NCBI RefSeq assembly: GCF_910592395.1
Contig: NC_088311.1
Coordinates: 22,354,646 to 22,418,645 of the forward strand
Direction of reading: 5' to 3'
Length of the DNA: 64,000 nucleotides
Source: Lineus longissimus
Lineage: Eukaryota; Nemertea; Pilidiophora; Heteronemertea; Lineidae
The position numbers were made by a program, and so were the translations under genes. Positions 30,800 through 64,000 of this stretch are shown here, one piece after another (position 1 is the first letter of the stretch; the number at the start of each line of letters is the position of its first letter). The notes beneath the pieces were generated by a model. That model saw only the letters and a list, made by a program, of their open reading frames with translations. It searched no databases and was not told the origin of the DNA.

Positions 30800-33700
30800 A
30801 AACCAAACTATCACCACAGAGACATTGTCACAATACTTAACTTCCAGCGGTATTGCCGCCGTTACCTCCGCCCATACTAGACTCGCTACGTCTGTATAAA
30901 GTTTAGCAATGTCAATACATTGAGGGTCAAGATGAACTGACATGGAATTATTTCTTCCAAGACCCAACAGATCCACCGAAGACATTGTCACAACCGCCCT
31001 GGTCGTATCTAAAACAACCGAATGCACAGCAGGAATCAGTCACAATCGTCCAGGCTACGCGAAGGCTTCTTAACAACCTAACAAATAGCAGCGGGGCATC
31101 TCCACCACCCATTTCTTGGCCATTGTACTGTTACATCACAACTATAATCACACCGCAAAAAGACGACGACAGTGTCTCAAGAATCCAAGCCGTGAAAGGC
31201 CTTTGTCCTGATTCAAGTGATCGGATCGTAACTGGCAGAGAATTGGGAAACCGCTGTCAATTGTTTTCTCACTAAATACATAGCACAACAATAGACATGT
31301 GGATACTAAGACTAAATAGGTCATACAGGCGCAAGATTACAATTTCAATAATGTTTAGTGACCAGACCAGTCACACCAGTCTTTCTCATAAGGCATTGTA
31401 ACAACCGTACTCGCTATGGTCTTGCTGCTGTCACAATCCGACTGATTACACGAAGACATTACAAAAAATGTTGAACACAGGAAGGTCTTCACCAAGCTGA
31501 CAGTACAGCCTCGGAAGACAGGGACACAATCCTTCAGGCCAGATGAGTTGGCCAGTGTCATTACCCAACTGGTTGTACTGACGGCAGAATCACAATCATC
31601 CTGGCCAAGAGGAACTTACGCTCTTTCCTCTTGTCCGGGCTACAGGAGCCTGCAGTCACAACCAACAGACCGCCCTAAATGCATAGTTCATACTACACTG
31701 GAACCGGTAAACTCTAGAAATAGTAGATTTTGTAAACCTCAGGCTAGCGTCCTCAACCAGACTGTGTAAGAAGGACAGGATCACAATATTCCAGGCAGGG
31801 CAGGTGGAGAGGCTATTGCTATTACCCAAATGGCCGTATTGACGACAGAATCACAGTCGCCCAGGCCAAGAAAACATAATACTCTTTCTTCTTTAATTGT
31901 CCAACCGTACTCGCCATGGACATGCCACTGGGTGATATGAATAAAGTCTAGCAATTGCTTTTACTTCAGTTTTGTACAGAAAGGCCCAGTGTAAATGTAC
32001 ATGGAGTTTTAGATAAAAGCATTTGCTAGTTATTCATATCACCCCATGTCAAAAGCTGACTGATTACACGAGACAGCACCAAAAGATGTTGGCCACAGGA
32101 AGGTCATGGCCACGCCGAAGACATTGTCACAACCGTACCAACCATGTAATGCTTCTGTCGCAATCCGACAGATTACACGTAGACAATACCAAAGGTGTTA
32201 TCGTCATTACCCAACTACATGTAGTTGTAATAACAACAGAATCATAGGGCTGTTACAACACAATTGATGGCAGCGATGACAGCGTCTCAACAGTTATGAT
32301 CGAAGTGATCGCTCCGTGGAGACTTGGACAATTAATGTCAAGACTTATCTCTCAGTAGCCAACGCATAACCGAATAGATAGACAACAAGGCCGTTTCCAC
32401 GGTACCAAACTAAACCCAACCTGACCGGAACACCTCACCAAGACGTCATGAATGACATGAGTCTCAGAAGTATGTACATCGAACCAGACCACACACTCCA
32501 ACAAACCCCCGGGAAAAATCAATCACTCCGAAGACAGTGTCACATACAACCATATTCACCGTATAAAACAAAAGCCACTGTCTTCACTAATCGACTGATA
32601 TACACGAAGACAGTACAGTACCAAAGATGTTGGCCACACAAAGGTCATTGTCGTCTACCTGACTGTACATCAGATAGGGACACAATCTTCCAGGGCAGAT
32701 GGGTAGGCTGTTGCCATCACCCAACTAAATAGAAGCACAATCGCCTAGGCTATAGGAGGCTACAGTAACAACCAGCAGACAACTCTGGTTGGTCTCATCA
32801 ACCTGACTTTAAAAAAGACAGCGGCACAATCTTACAGGGAAGCTGATGGGTAGGATATGATCATTACCCAACTGGTTGTATTGACGACAGAATCACAATT
32901 GTCCAGACCACTTCTCCAGGCTGTAGGAATGTGCAGTCAACCAACGGACCACACTAAATGCTAAGTACATACTATACTGGAAGGTGAACTCCAGACGCAG
33001 TCTCATCCCATTTCCTAACAGAATCACAAGGATGACAAATGGTCTGCCTCGCGTCGGAGTCTATTGACCGGCGACTGCAACACTCTGAGAGTAAGTAAGT
33101 CGTAACATATCGTGGGAATGCAACTACTGTAAGCTGTAGACCCAACCGACCACACGATTGTCTCTTTTAAACCCATCTGATCGAACCGAAGACAGTATTG
33201 CACAAGCCGTTCGTAGGCTAATATCACAGAATCTGTACCAAGAACTGGTCACAATCGTACAGGCCATGGAAAGGCTACTTTCACAACCTATCACGTCACT
33301 GCGAAGACAACATATCAACCGTCCAGTTATTGGTTATGGTACAGGGTTCAACTAAATCATAGCAAAGACAGTGCCTCCAATGGCCAGGCCGTGGATGACC
33401 CTTGTCTTAATCCTAGTCTAGTTCACAACCTACCACGCAATAGCGAAACTTGGACCGCCAGTTATTGGATATGGTACATGATTCAACTGAGCTAGTGTCT
33501 CAACTGGCCAGACCGTGGGTGTTCCTTGTCATAATCCAAGTGATGGTCCCGTAAAGACTGGGAGAACTACATGTACTTTCAAAACAAATCTCACTGGTCA
33601 TGAGAATACTACTTTCACAGCCTATCGCGTCACAGCAAAGACATCATCTCGACCAGTTATTGGACGAGGTACAGGGTTCAACCTTAATAAACTGATCACA

Positions 33701-34060
33701 GCAAAGACAGTGTTTCAACAGGTCAGGTCTTGAAAGACCATTGCAATAACTCAAGCGATGCCCTTGTACCCTCGTAGAGGCTGGGGAACCTACTTTCAAA
33801 ACTTATCTTGACGCAGCCAAATAGGTAGACAATGGCACAACCATGTTGGCCATTGAAAACGTCTCGCCACAGGCCCGGCAATTGAGAGGCCACTCCAACA
33901 AATACCTGAGAACGAACCAATTACTCTAAAGATATTGACACAGCCATGCTAGACATGCTACTGTTACAATCCAGGTGATTGCTCGAGGACTAAGCCAAAA
34001 CCGAACTATCCATGGCCGGTAATTGTCACCAACCAGACTGTACAGAAGACAAGGACACAA
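30800..34060 (+). repeat. Degenerate higher-order repeat array, A/C-rich on the + strand
   Basis: Recurring blocks in similar order: GAAGACATTGTCACAACCGTAC, GACTGATTACACGAAGACA, GATGTTGGCCACAGGAAGGTC, GGGACACAATCTTCCAGG, ATTACCCAACTGGTTGTA, GACGACAGAATCACAATCG, CAGTCACAACCAACAGACC and CATACTA-ACTGGAA (examples near 31395, 31515, 31770, 32060, 32110, 32530, 32690, 32820). A second unit type, with CCAGTTATTGG-TA-GGTACAGGGTTCAAC and GCAAAGACAGTG, recurs near 33320, 33460 and 33640. Unit lengths vary (about 130-500 bp). No coding frame persists. Family unknown. Confidence 0.65.
31930..32045. mobile_element. Inverted-repeat (MITE-like) element inside the array
   Basis: About 116 bp with arms of about 34 bases: left GGGTGATATGAATAAAGTCT then AGCAATTGCTTTTA, right TAAAAGCATTTGCTAG then TTATTCATATCACCCC. 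It interrupts an array unit between the ACCGTACTCGCCATGG block and the GACTGATTACACGA block, so it entered after the array formed. Confidence 0.6.
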
Positions 34061-36730
34061 TCCAGGGAGATCCATATCCTGGGAGATCTTCAAAACTGTT
34101 ACACTGGACCAAACTTTACGATAATGGGCGTCAGATCACGTCATACCGGCGGTTTTATCTGACACTGCTACCCCTTTCCCAGTCTATCTAATTGATACTT
34201 TCTTCAATCTCGCAATAAAAGGTCGAAGACAATCGCCGGAGATTGTCCATTGTCTAAGATGGCGGTGTCTACCTGACCCCCCACAGAGACAATGATAGCC
34301 TATTAGATTGAGTAGCTCAGCTGAGAAGCCATTGATAGCGAGTGTATCAGATGGTAGCAAGACCATGCGACAACAGAATCCATTTGAAGATTCGCGAGGC
34401 CACCTGGAGGGCACCACCTTTTAAGATGTGGCCGGGAGATCTATTTTGAAACAACTTGGCTGCAATGTACGGTATATGCACATCAGTGTTTTGAAATCAA
34501 ATGCACTGATTAGACCCCATGGGCTGCGTTTCTCATGTAAGAGTGAAACGGTTGGCAAAATGTGAAACAAACAAAGTAAAATGTTTGGGGCGGCCATGTA
34601 CGTGAGGCAAACGATTTGACCAAAGGTGTTCATTGTGTCAACATCACGAGACAAAGACAAACTCCTTTCTCCTCGGACTGTCCATCTCGACACGAAATGA
34701 ACAAAACTGTCTCATCAAATGTGGTCAACGAAGCCATTAGTATTCTTGTCTGCCTGTGTCAACATCAGGGTAGGAAGACCATGGTCACTTGATAAATGGT
34801 CATCCTTGGCGCCCGGACAAAGGACCTAAGGGGGATAATGAGAAACGCGCCCGAGGCGAGGTATCATTGACGTTATAAAATTTGCTGAGTAAAAATTTGT
34901 GGCGTTCTTGACCACAAAGTGCTAAATGGATGCCGCACGTGAGACCTCGACTCCAACAGTCCTGTATCGAACACGACAGCACCAACAATGCTTATAAGAG
35001 TCTTGTAGGATCACGTTGTCTACGATACTGGTGAGGAACCACAGTTTGGACCTCATTAATCCAGCGAACGAAAAAAAGATGACCGTATTGATGCGACTTC
35101 CAGTTGACCCATGCAAATGATACAATCACGGACGTGTCTCTACAGTCTGTGATACATGGTGGTAAAACTCATTCTGTCCCTTCAAAAAGAATTCATATTG
35201 GTCTTAGGAGGACAAAGTCACAACCAGAAATGCTTGGATAAAATCTTTTTAAACACGAGTTCAGCCGTTGGAGCATTTCACAGCACCAAAGCAAATTCGT
35301 TGATGAAAAATGTAGTACGGCTGGCGTTGATAACTATCACGGTTGTTCCCGAAGCCCGAAGCGAAGAGCTCGAGGCCCAACCTGACGCATGCCTTCACGC
35401 GTGGACTCGCTCACGGTCAATTTGACCCGACCCAAGCTTGTCACAAGGTTTATTTTCGCGTGCCATACTTTTGACACATCCTCGGGGAAAAGACAAGTTT
35501 CCCTGAAGTGATTCTTTAAGAATCCATTCTTCTTTCTATTGCTTGAAGCCACACATTTTCCGCAGGGCTCAATCCCAGGCTTTGGGACAGTTCCTGGAGA
35601 CGTATTGCCGATAACCGAGGCATGTACTGGCAGCCAATGGATCGGTCTTCGTTTAAATGTATCGGAAAATTAGTCCCCAGGCGCAAATTAGATTCGTTGA
35701 ATATGATTTCAAGAAGCATTCGATTGTGCTACGAATGAGTGTGAGAATGAAACCAAAAATATAGAGACAATTATTCTATATGCGACGTAATTAGATAAAA
35801 TAGCGTGCAATTGGATACCAGGGATGGGCTTGTACTTTGATGCGAGGTGAGATCTATTTTTGTCCGTACAATGCCATTACAATCAGTGCCATCGTGAGGA
35901 TGATTATAAGTATTATGAGACCGAGTACACTTTCTCCCCCTCCGCCGAAAATGTCCTCTTTAACCACATCGTTTGCGACGAATAAGGTGGGAGGCGATCA
36001 ACATTATGTTACTACTTTTAGTTCGGTAGTGATCTCAGACCGAGTTGGTCTTCTGGTTGTGACTTTGTCCTCGAGAGACAAATTTGGGATGAAATGAAAC
36101 CAAACACCACGGACATGACGGACTCTATATTCGTGTATGCCAGTACATGTAATGTCATGTCCAGCGCAGCTTGATCAACTCCTCTGGCTGCGACTTTGAC
36201 AAAATACAATGAAATAGCCTAATCGACCCATCACCAGCCAATCTAAGATGCTTGCCTGACTGCTCAAGCCCATGTACCACAAACCAAAAACCCCGACAGT
36301 TAAAGTGGTAGATTCCCTGGATACCCATTTAATTTCCTTCATCACATCAATCGTTTGGCAAATTCCATGCTTAAGTAACCCAACCCAGATGCTTCTTCAC
36401 TGCTTTTTTCACATCACGCCGCGTTCCGCACAAACAATGTTGTAACCGTTAAATGCAATAAAATCAATGACGAGCGAGCATCACGGCGTTCTTGAGTACT
36501 AAGGTACTGTAGTGTTGGCGTTCTTCTAACGCAAGTCTCGCTGTAGAGGAATGCAATTAACACCCAATATTCGGTGCTTTAACCAAGCAAGCATCAGATT
36601 GTCGCTGTCTTTTACGAGCAATGGGTCTCGGTTCGTATGATTTCGGTTGGTTTGGTTTCTGCAACCTCCAAACATTACGGTCCTGAGCCGACTGTGTAGA
36701 CACCTCTCTTACAACTCATGCGCTCTCTGC
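34061..36730. other. Intergenic stretch without recognised gene
   Basis: No exon-like sequence seen. Contains one copy of the short CACAACCAG-type dispersed repeat (35197-35240). ORFs up to 97 codons lack domains. Confidence 0.45.
35197..35240 (+). repeat. Short dispersed repeat, copy 2 (CACAACCAG family)
   Basis: ATTGGTCTTAGGAGGACAAAG directly followed by TCACAACCAGAAATGCTTGG and ATA. Same block order as 1113-1160 and 42271-42310. Confidence 0.45.
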
Positions 36731-36734
36731 ATCG

Positions 36735-38075
36735 CCGGCTACAACATCCATCGAGCAGATGCAGTGGGATAGAAGTTCTACCGCAGGCAGAAAAGTTCTA
36801 TCTCTCAACCTGTTCAATCCGGCACATCTGCTACTATTGGCTACTTGAGTTGCCAAGTAGGGTTGTCTTCAAAGGCACAGTGGTACTGTCCCCACACTCA
36901 CAACAGCTCATCTACGGGCAGAACATTTCTCGCCCTGACCTGGCCGATGGACAGCTACCTGAGTTGCCAAGTACGGTACCTGGGCCTGTCTCAAAAAGCA
37001 CACTCGGATAGAAGCTCCAACACGTAAGGAGAAGTTCTTCTTACATTAACTACATGAGCTACTTCTATAATATTGTACTTGGGTCCGTCTTGAGCACATA
37101 CAGTGGGATAGAAGCTCTACTAATGCAGAAGCGTCCTGATTTTGGACAAGGTTCATTAGCTGCTACATATGAGTTGAGGCTTCTTGAGTTGCCAAGGGGT
37201 CTTGGGGTCTGTCTCCAACATCACAGTAAGATAGAAGCTGAACCAGAGGCAGAAGGGTTCTCATGTTGTTCCGGTTCAAGAGCTACTCCAAGTCATACTT
37301 GGATAGGGATCCCTAGTAAGGTGCTTAGGTCTGTCTTCAACATCACAGTGAGATAGAAGCTGAACCAGAGGCAGAAGGGTTCTCATGTTTTTCAAGGTTC
37401 ATGAGCTACTCCAAGTCTTACTTGGCTAGGGATCCCCAGTAAGGTGCTTAGGTCTGTCTTCAACATCACAGTGAGATAGAAGCTCCACTAGAGGCAGAAG
37501 GGTTCTCATGTTTTTCAAGGTACATGAGCTACTCCAAGTCATACTTGGAGAGGGATCCCTAGTAAGGGGCTTAGGTCTGTCTTCAAGTGTACAGTGAGAT
37601 AGAAGCTGAACCAGAGGCAGAAGGGATCTCATGTTGTTCCGGTTCAAGAGCTACTCCAAGTCTTACTTGGCTAGGGATCCCCAGTAAGGTGCTTAGGTCT
37701 GTCTTCAAGTGTACAGTGAGATAGAAGCTGAACCAGAGGCAGAAGGGATCTCATGTTGTTCCGGTTCAAGAGCTACTCCAAGTCTTACTTGGCTAGGGAT
37801 CCCCAGTAAGGTGCTTAGGTCTGTCTTCAAGCGTACAGAGAGATAGAAGCTGAACCAGAGGCAGAAGGGTTCTCATGTTGTTCCGGTTCAAGAGCTACTC
37901 CAAGTCTTACTTGGCTAGGGATCCCTAGTAAGGGGCTTAGGTCTGTCTTCAAGTGTACAGTGAGATAGAAGCTCCACTAGAGGCAGAAGAGTCCTGATGT
38001 TGTCTCAGATACATTAGCTGCTACAAGCATGTACTACATGTACGTCAAGTAGGCTATCTGAGTTTCCAAGTAGGC
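36735..38075 (+). repeat. Tandem array of about 11 copies of a 122-bp satellite
   Basis: The landmark AGCTACT(CC) starts at 37281, 37404, 37527, 37649, 37771 and 37893, i.e. 123, 123, 122, 122, 122. Each unit also has GATAGAAGCT-GAACCAGAGG, GCAGAAGGGTTCTCATGTTG, CTTGG-TAGGGATCC and GCTTAGGTCTGTCTTCAA. The central six units are nearly identical; about three on the left and one on the right are progressively diverged, the usual result of unequal exchange acting in the middle. The unit contains CCAAG...CTTGG and GGATCC palindromes. The 122-bp period is not a multiple of three, so repeated ORFs on either strand are not evidence of a protein. Confidence 0.9.
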
Positions 38076-38175
38076 GATCGAGCGGGCGTTTGTCAAGCTA
38101 AAAACTTGTAACAGCAGCGTAAAAAATTGAAAGAAATAGAACAGATTTGGAATTTCGTCACGTTTAATACAAAAC

Positions 38176-38181
38176 TTTATT
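38176..38181 (-). terminator. Candidate polyadenylation signal of the AP-2 gene
   Basis: TTTATT on the + strand (AATAAA on the - strand), about 1 kb after the AP-2 stop and just before the 122-bp satellite begins. Position is plausible; no other evidence. Confidence 0.35.
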
Positions 38182-39178
38182 TTTCCATGGGCACTGGGAT
38201 TAAGACTAAACTTTCTCCTAACGGCATGCACATACATTATTACACGTACAAAGTTTACTATGGTTCTAGAAATTCATATACTTTTTAATTAAAGAGAAGA
38301 ATATATACAACTGTTTAGGACAAACCCTGACTATTAATCTGTGTATTGCTTTGATTGTTTAAACGCCATTTTGATTACGTAACACGCCATTTTCGATTAC
38401 GTAATACGCCAGTTTTACGTATTTCTCAGTACGTTATAACCATCTCTACGTAGCGAAAGATTCAATGTCCATACAAAGTCACTTTAAAACAAATTGGAAT
38501 GATAAAATATTATGCGAAGTTCACAGTAGCAGCATAGCTACAATAGTTCATTATCCCTGCAAATCAGTCCTTAGAGATATATGATGCACTTAGAGTCTTT
38601 TCCCTCCATTTTCAAGAAAATCAGAAGATGACAATACTTATTCGACACCTCCCCAAGAAGTATCCCAGCTTGTGACAAAACGCACTTAGTGATTATGTGA
38701 AACAGTAGAAAATAATAAGAAGCTGTGATTTTTTTACGATTACCGCCAGGGGGAGTTGGCCTCGTTGATCGAAGAGCGTGTAATATCACGCGTTATTGCT
38801 GAGAATCCACGAGATCGTAATGTCACAACCAAACACCAACATATAAACACTGTCATCGTCACAATAAAATGCACGGTGTCTTCATGAAGACTTTGAATTA
38901 TATACAAGGTCGCTGCCATGTTTTGCAGTTACCTATTTTCGTCACGAGGTCGCACTTGCAGCAGACAATAATGACGTCACAAGAATCGCAGTTCCACAGC
39001 AAATATGGCGTAGCGTGACGAATCCCGTTTGTTTAGTCGTTCTATCTTTGGCAGCATCATTGACCGAACATTACCATTATTCGTAGTATGTTTGTTTTAT
39101 ATCCCGGTTTTATATGTGAAAGTGACTAAAAAGATCTGGCACCATTTAATGTATAAATAATCGAATGATTTCTCAGTG

Positions 39179-63467
<24,289 letters not shown>

Positions 63468-64000
63468 CTGAAACATAGACAAAGCCTGATCAGAAGGGAA
63501 ATGAACTTTCCCTTTATACTGAAAGAAATACTGTCCTGGTGAGGTGGTTAGGGAGGGAGGGAGGGAGAGAGAGAGAGAGAGGGAGAGAGAGAGAGAGAGG
63601 AAGAGCGGGATGCTAGGGGGAGAGAGGAAGCTAAGGAGGCAGGGAGTAGTTAGTAATATCACAACATCCAGCATGCAGTCATCTCTAAGAATAAGGAACA
63701 CTGAAAATAAGGGAAATTTGGTGTTACGGGAAGGATGGGAAGGTGACACGCTGTAAACACCACACAATACAAGTACTAATCCTACCAATGATGCTGAATG
63801 CATCATCATTCACGATTTCTCCAGGAGGTATGGCAGCTCATTAGTAATTGTATGAACGGTGGTTGAAAGAGAATGTGTGGGTTAAAAACAAAAAGTAACG
63901 GGGAAATAGTGATACGCTTCAACAAAACGTTTCTTTAGGATGCAAAGAGAAGTGACAACTTTCAGAGTGAATTTCAGGAGTTTTCCGGGAAACTTCGAAT
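63468..64000 (-). other. AP-2 intron at the right edge
   Basis: Upstream of the acceptor gtttcag for exon 63467-63266. No further AP-2 exon is visible before the window ends. Confidence 0.55.
63551..63604 (+). repeat. GGGA/GA microsatellite
   Basis: GGGAGGGAGGGA then long GA runs interrupted by GGG. It accounts for the S/L-rich and E/R-rich ORFs on the two strands. Confidence 0.9.

Noticed and set aside
37426-37647. - strand ORF with a repeated 41-residue unit
   Set aside because: It lies in the 122-bp satellite; a 122-bp period cannot keep one frame, and the apparent repeat arises from two 123-bp units.

Overview
The window is metazoan nuclear DNA. Genes are split by GT-AG introns, often kilobases long, amid SINE, LINE and MITE-like repeats. 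The protein families and the abundance of small dispersed repeats suggest an invertebrate bilaterian, probably marine (deuterostome or lophotrochozoan); the species cannot be fixed from sequence alone.

Three genes can be assembled exon by exon. (1) The 3' part of an L(3)MBT-like chromatin reader on the + strand (806-4092): MBT2, MBT3, an FCS/C2HC zinc finger and a SAM domain; the start lies left of the window. (2) A complete MAK/CILK1 (ICK)-family ciliary kinase on the + strand (6638-24052), about 638 residues over 16 exon positions. (3) The 3' part of an AP-2 transcription factor on the - strand (63467 down to 39179), with the end of the activation region, the basic region and helix-span-helix; it looks most like TFAP2D and its 5' end lies right of the window. 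The kinase and AP-2 genes converge on a 15 kb repeat-rich intergenic stretch.

The main discovery is in the kinase gene, where several exons have been tandemly duplicated in ways that keep the frame. Two adjacent 133-nt exons (11883-12015 and 12359-12491) both encode the catalytic core (HRD, DFG, TDY). They differ in about 32 of 44 codons but in only 3 residues, and using both or neither breaks the frame, so they look like ancient mutually exclusive exons. Two symmetric cassettes (16335-16391, 19005-19070) repeat the tail of the preceding exon, but carry a basophilic K-R-x-S site where the constitutive copy has K-R-N-A. A 42-nt symmetric exon (22906-22947) duplicates the C-terminal G-R-T-D-W signature.

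The intergenic 24-39 kb holds a MITE-like element, a decayed antisense LINE with RNase H, a 3 kb degenerate higher-order repeat array invaded by another inverted-repeat element, and an array of about 11 copies of a 122-bp satellite. The AP-2 introns (39-63 kb) hold no gene I recognise. The MAK/CILK1 to AP-2 linkage recalls human 6p24 (MAK, TFAP2A) and 6p12 (CILK1, TFAP2B/TFAP2D), so this locus may keep the single-copy ancestral arrangement.
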